A DNA stretch of 60,000 nt from Membranipora membranacea (taxonomy: Eukaryota > Bryozoa > Gymnolaemata > Cheilostomatida > Membraniporidae). Where the stretch lies: the NCBI GenBank assembly GCA_914767715.1, contig OU612066.1, positions 5,029,001 through 5,089,000 of the forward strand, written 5' to 3'. Position numbers and translations under genes: made by a program. Every line of letters begins with the position of its first letter. Within the stretch, counting starts at the first letter, position 1. Below are positions 13,401-24,474 of the stretch, piece after piece. The notes below the pieces were generated by a model. It was given only the letters and a program-made list of their open reading frames with translations. It did no database searches and was not told the origin of the DNA.

Positions 13401-16400
13401 CACAACAGTACAACACTGTGTGTGTTGTGTGTCGTGTGTTGTGTGTCGTGGGCCGTGTGTCGTGTGTCGTGTGTAGTGTGTCGTGTGTTGCGTGTTTTGT
13501 CTATGCTCTTAACAGAACAGCTCTGACTAAACTCTCTCAATTTCTATATTCATTCAGGCAATGTTTCTGTTGATGGTAGAGATGAACTGGGACTATGTTA
13601 CTGTGGTTTATTCTGATGATAAGTTGGGTCATGAGAGCCTTAGAATCTATGATCTTCTCAGCACTAGATTTTTTGTATGCTCAGCAGAGAGGCTTCCTGT
13701 ATCATTTAGTAAACCTGACCTGAGTGATATCAAAACAAGAGGTGTTGTCTATCTGGGATCTGAGAACATAGGTATGCATTGCACCCATAATTCCAGATTT
13801 AAATAAATGATGATCCCATTTTCAAGTCTGTTATGATACTGCTGAGATATTTTTTTATAACATTCCCCTAAAGCATCCATGATAAGCATCCACATAAGTG
13901 ACATCACTAATGTGACATCACAATATTTGTTCTCACGGGCAAATACTGAAAGGGTCAACTTCATTGCCCAATTACTCAGCTTCTGGTGGTACAAGAGAGA
14001 AAGTTTTCGGCCATTTTCTGGCTAACTGAAGAAACAACTTTGCTGATTCCAATCTTAATTTCATAGAAGCCTTAGTGATAGCCAAATTTACATCAGACGA
14101 TGATGTTGGTTTCATGTTATAGGTGTCCATGTAGTGGCGCAGGTGAAGAATAAGGTGTTGGTCACAGCCTTGAGGAGGTCACTTAGTCCTGCTGAAGGAT
14201 CTACACTGTACACAGTAAAGAAGCCGTCGGGCTCTCTCCTCGCTGACTCGTTAGTGTATTACACTACGGCACTGACCAAGACACTCTGCGATCCAGGTCT
14301 CCAAAAACTTCAAGATAGGATACAAAATTGTCTATATTCGACATCACCGCTTGACATCATTCTATATTGATGTGTGTCAGACCCACTGATATATATTCAT
14401 TGAAGCTCGTGAATCAGTCAGGCAATGCATGACTTTAAAGCTGCCAGAACTGGTCAGACCACATCGATGAACTGCCTGCGGAAAATAGATTAACTGGTTG
14501 TATTGTTTCACACAAAGGACATATACAAAAAAGCGCACCCAAAGTGTTGATGTGAAATAACACGTTTGGAAATTGATGTCTTTTGCAGAAAATGCTGGAG
14601 ACTGTGGAGATAGCACAAACTTTCGAGATCTGTTTTCAGGGCATCTCAATAACATAGTAAATGAAGGTAAACACTTTGCGGTTTCAGAAAATGGCAGCTA
14701 TACTGAAATAAGTAGAGTCTCTCTGAATGCGTCATACGGAGTCTACATGTCATCCGCTACAACATTGAGCAAGGTAAATATTGGGATTATCTACCCCCTT
14801 CTTAATTCAATTATGTTTAAATAGTTCTAGGTTTTCAAGCGGACCATGAGTTTTTGGAACAAAAACAAACGAAATACAATCTAAACAAGAAGACCGTCGT
14901 TGTCATAACTATTTTCAAATTTGCTCTTCAAATCGCGGTGAATTTAGAATCAATTGTTTGTATCCATAAAAGGTCGCTTGAATTGAGGCATATACATTTT
15001 AGTTAGCCAGCATAGTTAGAGATGAAGTAAATTTTACTAGCATGGAGACCAAAGCACGACATACTGCAAACCCCTCTATATGTGTAGAGGAAAGCTGTAA
15101 ACTCAACTGTTCAGCTTTGAATCAACAGGACTTGTTGTATGTACACGGCGAGTATATCATATTAGTCGCCATACAGATAAGAGATAAGTAAGAATCACCT
15201 GTTACTTAACAATCACATGTAACTTTTTGAAACGAAAATATTAAGCCAGTACCAATTTGACGATTCTCATCCTTCATCTTCATTACAAACATTTCTTACT
15301 ATTGTTGTTCTTTTGAAACCCAAATATTCTGCCGGTACCATTCCCCCCATTCTTCTATTTATTTTTAATAGGTACTGTACACTTTACTGAAGTGAATTCA
15401 CACATTGATGGTATATACACATTGTATGTCTTTATTCAATAGCATCGATCCACAGGATATGTGGGGATGTACTAATATGACAGCCGCTGGCCTGTTCAGA
15501 GTCGAGACTGTCCTGTTCGCACTCAAAACCCTCAAAAGAGTTCTAAGTGACTTTAAATTTGGGCTCCTGATAATGGATTCATGCTACAATTACCTAAAGA
15601 CTGCCGGTGATCTGTTCGGGATACTACAAAACAGGAATAATGATATCTGTGAAAATGGTAACCAAACAAGATGCTTGAATCCAGACAAAATTGTGGCTGT
15701 AGTTGCTGGAGACTCCAGCGGAACCACCAGACAGGTACAGTCTATGCTGGGTGTGCCTGTGTGTGTGACTAAGCCCTCTTAAGCTGTGAGATGTTAGAAG
15801 TTTAGAGTTTAACCATTTATGAATAAGTTTCCAGTTAGGACGTATTTAAGAAGCAAAATTTTCGCGTTTTGAAAAGATAAATGTTGTTATTTCGCACACA
15901 AAAGTTTTGACGATACTTTACTAGCAGGGGATGATGAGATGGTGCAATCGGTTATTGTATTGCTATTCACTGCCAGGTGATTGGCGCCGCAAGAGCTTTG
16001 GTTTCTAGTTCCACTGGGGGAGCTTTCAATGTTGAATGCTCCGGCTGCCTCCAGCCCACAGCACCCTCGGGTGTATACCTCTCCTGCTAGCAGCCTATAA
16101 TCAGTGAAGTATTTGTGTCACCTTTTGTCATTGTTACAGCTCCATACTATCGTAAGGGAAATACCGATGATTCAGATAACATATGGAGCAACCAGTACAT
16201 CTTTGAGCGATAGAACAGAATACCCTTTCCTTCTGCGACCCCACCCAACGGACAGCAAGCAAACAGATTATATGGTTCAGCTTCTTCTGGCGCTCAGAGA
16301 AAAGGGGAACACAATAAACGCAGTCAACATAGTCTACAGTAACTCACTCTACGGTCGAGGATCCTATGAGGTTAGTCGGACACTATTTAGTAGGTGCTCA

Positions 16401-19400
16401 TTTTTTGACTATGATGCTTTGCTAAATGACACTACTGAACAGCAAAGACACAACCTGTTAACATTGCATTTGGTTGTTGTCACTGGATTAAGATATCAGA
16501 ATTGTCTCCAATCAAAGTAGCCTAATGATATCAATATCTGTAAGGTACTGATACCAGAACATATTTATAGGAGCTCAAATTGAGACTGATGGAAGCTGGA
16601 ATTTGCTATAATCTGGAACTGATGATAGAAGAGAATAGTTACACACCGGAGTCGATAAGAGCTCTGATAAACAGATTATTATCTCCAGATAGTAAAGATG
16701 TTGATATCATAATTACTTTTCTGGCACTACCAGTGAGTAACTTTCACTGTGGCGAAATCATTGTAACCTCTCTATGTCACTTTCTTAACTGAAACTGATA
16801 TATTATATTGATAGGACCACTATGCAAACCATTCTATGCGTGCTCCCAGGGATCAAAGCAATGTGTTATGTGTGTTCAAAATATAATGCCAGCCTCTTTA
16901 CTAACATTTTATGTAGGATAGGGGTGTTCGACGACAAATTTGATTCACCTTTCCCCTCAACCGGTCCAAGCAACCTCAGTTCAAATACATTGCTAAGGTT
17001 AAATGAGTATTGTCGATAATCTAAAATATCATTGATATCCATTTCAAACCACGGACATGAATATGATGTTATATATTGTTGCGTACAAATCTTTTCTTTA
17101 TGAACTTGATAGAACATATTCTGTAGTATCGATGTAGTCTGAATCAATGAAGTGGGTATCAATGTAGTCTGAATCATTAGTCTGAATCAATGTAGTCTGA
17201 ATCATTAGTCTGAATCAATGTAGTCTGAATCAATGTAGTCTGAATCAATGTTCTCTTTCATTTTCAGCACATTACACTCCTCATGGAACAGCTAAATAAC
17301 AATGCCACTTTGAGAGCTGTATGGCTGGCCCGCCACCCTGGATTCACTTTCATTCACAGTGATACATGGAACAACGACGAAGAAAAACTTCAGAAGTACG
17401 GCGAGCTTGTCAAAGGCAGTTTTACTTTCGGCTTCAATACTGATGATTTCGGTGTAAGGCTTACTTTTTACCTGTTAACTAATAGCAAATCTGTGGCCCT
17501 TATGAATAAAACCTAGATCAAAGTTGATTGAATTTACCTGTGTTGGGAGTTATTTCCCTCGTGCCACCAGCAGAAGGTATGTGCCACCAGCTCACCATAA
17601 GAATTGCAAGGCAAGGCAAGGCAAACCAGATCAAACCTATCACTGACACGCTCATCATGTAAAGATGAGTAAGGTTTTGAGTTGCCTGCAATTATTTGCA
17701 TTCATCTTGATAATGAGTTAGTTTGACATACTCTTTATTATCATTCCTCTATTTTTAGAGTACCTCTTTCCGCGACCATCTCAAGAATTGGCATCTAACG
17801 CCACTTCACAAAACAAAAGGGACGTTCAATCCTTTCATGACCTCTTTGACAGAGTTGCAGGGTAAATGTAAAGTCAGAGGAAGTTTCCTGACTTCTTACA
17901 CCAACCTATGTGAAGATCTTGACAAACCTATAACATTCTCAACAATCGATGATGAGATGGTAGCTATGTTTTTGATGAAAGCTCTGACGATAGCAGTGTA
18001 TGGTCTGAGAACGGTTGCTCATGACAACAATGATAATATCTTATTTAGTAGAGACACGGAAATAGTGAACAGAACCTACTGGAGTTTGATTAAGTCCCGC
18101 ATCCCACTAACTCTAGAGAGTAAGGATCGCAGCTCCGGTACTCAGCAGTTCTTGATGAGCTCAGCTAACGGTTCGAGTTATGGTGATGGTCGTTCAGACT
18201 TCTCTATATGGCAGATCAAAGCAACCGATCCCTCTGAGTACAAGTATGACTTGATCACGGATATCGAATTTAGTAGTGGTAATCAAGTTCTACACTTAAA
18301 CAAGGAGGTATTTGAATTCTACTCCAACGGAGAAGCAACAACCTACATTTCAAGTTGGTCACCAAGATGCACAATAAGCACTAATGTATCTGCTATGACT
18401 CCTACTATGACCGCGAAACGTGACAGCCAACTCACAGCTGATCGGGAATGGATTGAGAATGATCCAATGAAAGATGGTACATCAAACCTTGTTGTCGCAG
18501 TATCAGTTGTAATAGTGATCATCTTTGTTGCAGGATCGATTTCTTCCATCTTGTTATGGCGGGAAGGTGAGTCCTAGGATAACATTTGCTTGCATGCGTT
18601 CTGATCTGCCATTTTATGACATACCACATTGGCATAACATAACTAAATCAAAGGCTATAGGATCCATGAGGGTCAGCTTTGGTTCTGAAGAAAATATCCT
18701 GACTCCGAGCGAGATATGACTTTGATCGTGATGAAGCATGATGAGACCACAGTGATCATCTAAAAGTAACATAAATTCTTGCTCTTGTCGTTTCTTCATC
18801 TTCACTGTGAACTTCCCAACAAATGTGACTAACTGCCTCATTTTCTATATATCTCTATACTTTTCCTTTACAGTGAAGAGGCTAAGACAGAAATTTAAGG
18901 AGGACCCTCTGGTTATTGCTGACGAGACTGTTCCAGGCCCACATTCACATGGTCAGTGTAACATCCTCATTCCTACTAGTCTCGTCTGTATGTTCTCTGA
19001 ATAGGACTGTACAAAGACTTTAGAATTGCTGCATCATGTTGCTTTTGGCAGGCTTACAGTTTATCCACAAAATTAAGGCCGGGTATGTGTCAGGGAATAT
19101 AAACCCTTTTTCGTTCGGCTACCAAATCACAATCCAGGGATAACCAATGCTAATGAAGCTGGCAGCAATTTTTCTGAGCGTAAAGACTGAATACGCATAG
19201 TATTATTGAGTTTCTGCCACACATTTATATCAGTACTCGGGACTGCAATGGACTGAGTTGGATATTTTTTTATTAATGCTCGAATAACATTGCATCCTGC
19301 TTATTGTATTGTAGGGTCTCGCTGGGATAGCAGGAGTAGGAATAGGCTAGCTAGTGGTTACGGTATTGCTGTCAGTAACCAAGCCTATCATATCTCCATT

Positions 19401-19571
19401 GATGAAGAGGGTAAAGATTGTGAGACTAACTCATCTACACCTGCCAACCGGGAGACCACCAACAGACAGACCTCCAACAGGGAGACCTCCGACAGAACAC
19501 CTTCTGATAACAACTATATTGTGGATAACTTGAAGGTGTTACCGCTCGATGAAAGCCAGATTCAACGCTGA
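10484..19571 (+). CDS. Tandem Venus-flytrap, single-pass receptor-like protein (gene 2, complete)
   Basis: Fifteen exons (10484-10586, 10995-11138, 12227-12388, 12965-13149, 13558-13771, 14123-14296, 14589-14773, 15003-15187, 15443-15734, 16140-16370, 16571-16732, 17268-17453, 17759-18566, 18874-18951, 19315-19571) give 1121 residues with all phases matching. Residues 1-23 look like a signal peptide (WFIIAILKLVS). The first flytrap domain spans about 38-430 (FVVLMDVSYGLNCE, DIVDTCSDYS, MNWDYVTVVYSDD). The second spans about 432-945 (GLFRVETVLFALKTL, GLLIMDSCYNY, GDSSGTTRQ). One helix lies near 983-1006, then a ~115-residue tail with degenerate NRETS-type repeats. The closest familiar fold is the extracellular domain of class C GPCRs or natriuretic-peptide receptors, but two domains in tandem on one single-pass chain is unusual. 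Exon lengths 214, 292, 231, 162 and 186 are shared exactly with gene 1. Confidence 0.88.
13252..13306. repeat. Hairpin of the AGGAGTAAC/GTTACTCCT type
   Basis: AGGAGTAACAGGG (starting 13251) pairs with CCCTTGTTACTCCT (13292-13305) with one bulge. The outer bases CTAGGAGT and ACTCCTTG match the termini of the smaller palindrome at 24179. It lies in an intron of receptor gene 2. Confidence 0.45.
13393..13500. repeat. GTGTGTC-type minisatellite enclosed by inverted repeats
   Basis: About 80 bases of imperfect heptamer repeat (GTGTGTC / GTGTGTT variants, 13416-13496) are bounded by ACAAAACACACAAC (13393-13406) and its near reverse complement GTTGCGTGTTTTGT (13487-13500). It lies in the intron just before the 214-nt receptor exon at 13558. 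Confidence 0.6.
15922..16090 (+). mobile_element. Possible tRNA-derived SINE remnant in intron
   Basis: A stretch with an A-box-like segment near 15939-15953 (GGTGCAATCGGTTA) and a B-box-like segment near 15999-16013 (GGTTTCTAGTTCC) about 60 bases apart resembles a tRNA-type internal promoter. CTAGCAGGGGA near 15931 and TCTCCTGCTAG near 16080 form loose inverted ends. No poly-A tail or clear target duplication is seen, so this is tentative. Confidence 0.3.
17131..17250. repeat. TAGTCTGAATCAATG tandem repeat next to a splice acceptor
   Basis: Several copies of a 12-16 base unit (TAGTCTGAATCAATG and shorter TAGTCTGAATCAT variants) run to base 250 of this block, leaving only TTCTCTTTCATTTTCAG (17251-17267) before the exon of receptor gene 2 at 17268. 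The repeat has not disturbed the polypyrimidine tract. Confidence 0.75.
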
Positions 19572-20009
19572 TCGTTGCGGCCCTGTTGGTATTCGTGATG
19601 ATTGTAAGAGAGGAAATCATGTTTATCTTTTGCAAAAAGTCTATTGGCGGTATTAATTCACCTATTCATGAGTTGAACTTGTACATCACTGCGATTTACC
19701 AAATTATGGTGCAATACATATATAGCCAGGGTTTAATATTGCAAGAAAGCAATTGAATGATAGATTTGGCATTATCTGCTCACAGGAAAAGATAACTTTG
19801 GTATTCACTATATTTTCTGTAATAGCTTTCCCTTTTGTCATGACGACCTTTCCACTAACGATATCAGCTATCAGCCTCTACTTGTTTCATTCTCTTTATG
19901 ATATCAACGTACTGATTTATTTATATAGATTCTATTTTTATCTGAGTATGTTAAATTGAAATAGATTTCTACCTGCGTAACAAAACAAATGTCTCATTTA
20001 TACAACAAA

Positions 20010-20027
20010 AATAAAACAGAAAATAAA
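20010..20027 (+). terminator. Poly(A) signals for receptor gene 2
   Basis: Two AATAAA hexamers (20010-20015 and 20022-20027) lie about 440 bases after the stop at 19571, giving a plausible 3'UTR. The intervening sequence shows no coding potential. Confidence 0.45.
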
Positions 20028-22680
20028 ACTAATGGATACAATGTGAAAGTAAGAAGGTAATTGACCAATTGGCCCAGAAGTTATGAGTGAAAAACCATGC
20101 AGAGAAGCATGATGGTTCTAAGGTAATTGAATAACAACACCTACGCAAAACCAGACAGCGTTTGATTACAAAAAACTCAAGGCCGTTCAATACATAAAAC
20201 TCTGAGATAATATATGAATATTAACAGCACAGATTATTGCCGGTCATCATTCGTCTAATGGAAGTGAAGTCACTGAGAATACTCCTACAATCCACTCATC
20301 CATACACTATATTTAAAGTTATATTATCCCATTTCATGCATTAAAATATTTTCAAGTTCGAGGTATTTGCAAATTTTCACCCTTAGAGACAATCATGGGC
20401 CTAAGCGTTCTGATGTGAATATAATGAGATAAATTATGACTCTTTATTTTATTTGAAATAATGAAATAATATGCTAAAATGCTATTGGCATGGAAAGTAA
20501 AACTTATATTGAAGAGTTCAACCAGTTCTATGACAAGTTTGACAAGTGCCATGGCGGGTGGCAGGCAGATATTTAGATGCATTTTTTTAATGATCTGTTT
20601 TATTTGGTTTCTACCAACTATGTCTCCTGCAGTAACTTTGCAAATCCTAGAGAGGGTCATTATACGGAATTATTTAATTTCACAATTATCTGCCGCATAA
20701 AATGTTTTTTTTCTATTGGTATTTGTGTCCATCAAATGTGTGGTGTGCGTATGCCCAATTTGATATCTGTGTGTGAGGTTCTGAATTTTAGCTAATAGTA
20801 TGAATCTGATAATTCAATAATTTTTCAAGGATGGGAATTACCAGCTTTGCTGCCGTATTTCAAGTGTGTTGTTCATTCTCATCTATTAGAACATGTGCTC
20901 TCTAGATTCATACCGTGCTGTTTCCCTTATGGATGAAAGTTATGGCCTTAACTAGGAGAACAAAAGAAACTGAACTGAGCATAATCTTATATCTACAATG
21001 ACAGTAACAGATTACGTGAGTATTCAGCGGTTATTGGCATGTTCTGCCGGATTTTACCTGTTGTTATAAACTCTAACTGATCGTTTCTAAGTACACCGAC
21101 ACAACAACAACTCACCTATAGTTGCCGTTCACCTTCGCATTCCTGAAAATCACTAAACTATTTTGACACCCCAGGTGTCTCCGATTCCTGATTCCTGGTT
21201 ACAAGAAGGCTTTATGAAGATTGCAGACCTATCTTTGGTTTGAGTAGAGATATCGGGATTTAAGAAAAAAAAACATTGGTATCCGATTCATCAAAAAGCA
21301 TGAACGTCAAGGGATTTAAATACCTTATAACACTTGATAACTAAATAAGTGAGTGAAATGCTTGCTGTTTAAAACTTATTGAAAACATTAACCCAAGAAA
21401 TGGGTTCTAAAACCAGAAAATGTCTGTTGTTCCTTGTCTTGCTAAAACAAGTTTAAAGCGTTGCAGCATCCACCATTCCACCACCTCCCCATGTGAGTCA
21501 ATGCATAACATTGAAGCTGCCAGAATTTCAGGTAGATTCCATCACTGACACAAAGTTATATACTGATTTAATTTCTCCAAAGATAGCCATACCCGTGTAC
21601 GCTACCACTAATCCATGAATTCATATCGATGGGCACTGGTTACAGTACTGCCCATCAAAATCCATCGTATTGGCATACCTCTTTTTGATTATACAACTAA
21701 TTGTTTGGAGGCGATGTTTCTGTTGATGGTAGAGATGAACTGGGACTATGTTACTGTGGTTTATTCTGATGATAAGTTGGGTCATGAGAGCCTTAGAATC
21801 TACTTGGATGTCCAGCAGAGAGACTATCTGTATCATTTAGTAAACCAAACCTGAGTGATATCCAAACAAGAGGTGTGGTCTATCTGGGATCTGAGAACAG
21901 TGAACTAAACCTGAGAACTTAGGTCAGACTTTTGATGTCAACTGATTATTTGATAATTGTAACACGACACTGATATGAAACACAAAGATTGTGAAGCCTA
22001 TGTGTGTTGTTCATCATTTTATACCATTAAATACTCATGTACTTTTATTAAGAGTCAGTAAGTCTGGTTCAGTTGGTGTTATGGAATTTGCCCCCCTTGG
22101 CAAATGCAATCTTTTGTTATAATTCATCAGTTGATGTGAGAGGTAAGTATTGTAAATCTTATAATGATTACACCAGATTGACAATGAACAATAGATTCAA
22201 AGTGACAGACAAGTGATTGGTGGTTTTTCCCAAAATAATCAAACAGAGATAAGTGTATTGTATGAATAGTTTGGTAACAAAAATACCAAAATGATGGTGT
22301 GTTACGATATTCACATTGATGTCGTGTGATACTTTAAATATAAGTACATAACGATTTAAAGTTTATAATAATTTACAATGACTAATTGTGTTTAAAAAGT
22401 CACAATCTCTTTCTGTTTATCTCGGCCGCCGGTTTCCCCGATAATGTCCGGGCATTAGCTCTGCATGGCTTGGATGTCAATGTGAATACTAAAGTCCTCT
22501 CTATGGTGAGGAACAGAGGCAGCCTCCTCCTAGCTGAGTCAGCAGTTTGTAACACGGCAGCGCTGAATAGAACCATATAGATTACAGACTGTATGTGACA
22601 AAGGCATGATATATCCAGTTATACCAAGGTAGAGAAATATGAGTGCTTACTTGTGGTCTAAACATTCTACATAAGACAGC

Positions 22681-22740
22681 AGCAGTCAGCAGTCAGCAGT
22701 CAGCAGTCAGCAGTCAGCAGTCAGCAGTCAGCAGTCAGCA
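22681..22740. repeat. AGCAGTC heptamer microsatellite
   Basis: About eight and a half perfect copies of AGCAGTC lie between relic exons of the third receptor copy. Units are directly adjacent with no spacers. Confidence 0.9.
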
Positions 22741-23164
22741 GACAGGTCGCCAGTAGATGTGATACAATTTATTTTGTTATGATGAGAAAATACATTTATT
22801 CACAGCATATAATTGCACGCCATTACGAGCCATTGGATAATTTGTATTTTTTGGGTCGGAGCAAATCAAAACCGTTTTAAAATTGGACAATTCAGCTCTC
22901 ATCATTTAGAAAACCATTGTAATAAACGATTTTACCGTTTTATATACAATTAGTTTTAGATGAGTATGGATTTTGTGGAAATGATACAAAATTTAGAGCA
23001 CTTTTCCTAAAAAAACATAAATGTTGTGTTAGAGGATGAAGAAATTGCTGAAAGTCAAAGCTTTGTCAGGACACCTAAATCGGCTGATTTCAGTGTTTAT
23101 GCCACAGCCCACACTTGGCAAGCATAAAACACTGGCACGTAATAAAATGTTTTATTTTTCCATC

Positions 23165-23690
23165 AATTAAATAAACAGTTTTCTGAGCTCTTATTTATGC
23201 CTCAATTTGGAGTTGTCCACTCTCCAGTTTGGTACTTTTAACCCACGCCGCATAGGAAAAACCTGCTGAAAGAGGGTTATCTTGAAAACTGCTTATGTGA
23301 GGATAATAATGAGTTTTGATTCAGAGTCTGCACCATTGAAAACCCTGTTAGACAGGTTTCCAAATCATTGCAGGCTTGAATGTTGATAATCCTTAATTTT
23401 AGTGACGAAACTGATGAAAAATTCTGCCAAATTGTCCGCAAAACAGGCATAAAATGCTATAATTGACTATCGAATTACTAAAATTATTTCCCAAACTATG
23501 TCCATATGAGTTTTCAATGCTGCAGATTCTGAATCAAAAATAATTTATATCCTTCTATAAGCGGTTATCAAGATAACCTTCTTTTCAGCAGGTTTTTCCT
23601 GTGCCGTGTGGGTGAAAAGTACCAAACTAGAGAGAGGACAACTCCGAATTGAGGCCTAAATCAGAGCTCAGAAAACTGTCTATAGGCCAT
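23165..23690. mobile_element. Foldback element with ~180-bp inverted arms
   Basis: About 23165-23350 pairs with about 23500-23690 in inverse orientation. Shared blocks include CAGTTTTCTGAGCTC / GAGCTCAGAAAACTG, AGTTTGGTACTTTT / AAAAGTACCAAACT and AAAACCTGCTGAAA / TTCAGCAGGTTTTT, and further in TTTTGATTCAGA / TCTGAATCAAAA. The central ~150 bases are unpaired. No transposase is seen. It lies between relic exons of the third receptor copy. Confidence 0.75.
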
Positions 23691-24171
23691 TGATTGATTG
23701 ATCATTTTGGTTGAGCCATAAACATAGAAATAGTAAATGATAAATCTGTTCTCATGATAGGCCTACAAAAAATTGGAACTGTTGAGGGGCGTGTGACAGC
23801 TGACTCAAAAAGTGACAACTAACATTGTCACGGGCTACAAAACAAAGGAAGTAGCTAAGTGACAAGGTTAGGTAACATCACATCAAGCACAAAACGTGAC
23901 AACACATTGCACATTTGCGCAATATGTTCAGACATTTTATGCAGGTGTCATATTTAGTGTAGTTGTCACATAACGGACATCTTCAAAAACTTTTATTGAT
24001 CAATGCAAAATACTTCTTATGCTGTTTGACTTATTTTTAAAACCTTTGGAATTTCTTTGTTACTGAGTAGTTGTCTGGTACTGTATAAAAGGAAGACAAC
24101 TCTGGAGATAGATATTTAACTCCCTGCTAAAACAAGACAATGCGCTCAGATTCAGAGTAAACTAGCACTGA

Positions 24172-24212
24172 CATAAAGCTAGGAGTTAAAGACTTTAACT
24201 CCTTGCATAAAG
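24172..24212. mobile_element. 27-bp palindromic insertion with 7-bp direct repeats
   Basis: AGGAGTTAAAG and CTTTAACTCCT (24181-24203, one-base loop) form a perfect hairpin with outer bases CT and TG. CATAAAG flanks it at 24172-24178 and 24206-24212. The termini match those of the 13252 hairpin and the 25837 palindrome. Confidence 0.6.
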
Positions 24213-24474
24213 TAAACAAGAAGTTGGCTCGTTTATCAATCAATTTACCGGTTTTTAAATTAATCAATAAAAGTTTTTGAAAAAGCAGGTGGCCAGTATA
24301 TTTGGTGACAAAGTTAATTTTACGATCCCGGAGACAAAAGCAGAGCATACTGCAAACTCCTCTGATATGTGTAGATGAACTTTGTAAGCTCAACGGTTCA
24401 TCTTTGAATCAACAGGATATGCTGTAGATACACGGCAAGTACATCATACTAGTCACTGTTCAGATCAGAAACGG

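Larger units (their letters stand above)
20551..24474 (+). pseudogene. Decayed third receptor paralogue
   Basis: Relics appear in the same order as exons of receptor gene 2. A possible signal-peptide exon starts at ATG 20551 (FLMICFIWFLP; weak). Bases 20906-20995 read RAVSLMDESYGLN then a stop, matching exon 2. Bases 21711-21898 match the 214-nt exon but lack about 26 bases internally. Bases 22430-22580 resemble the following exon and end in a stop. Bases 24289-24474 match the 185-nt exon (KVNFT, CVDELCKLNGSSLNQQD) with a one-base insertion and a TAG replacing a Tyr codon. Exons for the second flytrap domain, membrane helix and tail are not seen. It cannot encode a receptor and is best read as a truncated tandem copy. 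Confidence 0.75.

Noticed and set aside
22681-22740. Regular short repeats that might suggest a CRISPR-like array
   Set aside because: Units are directly adjacent heptamers with no spacers, and the sequence is animal.
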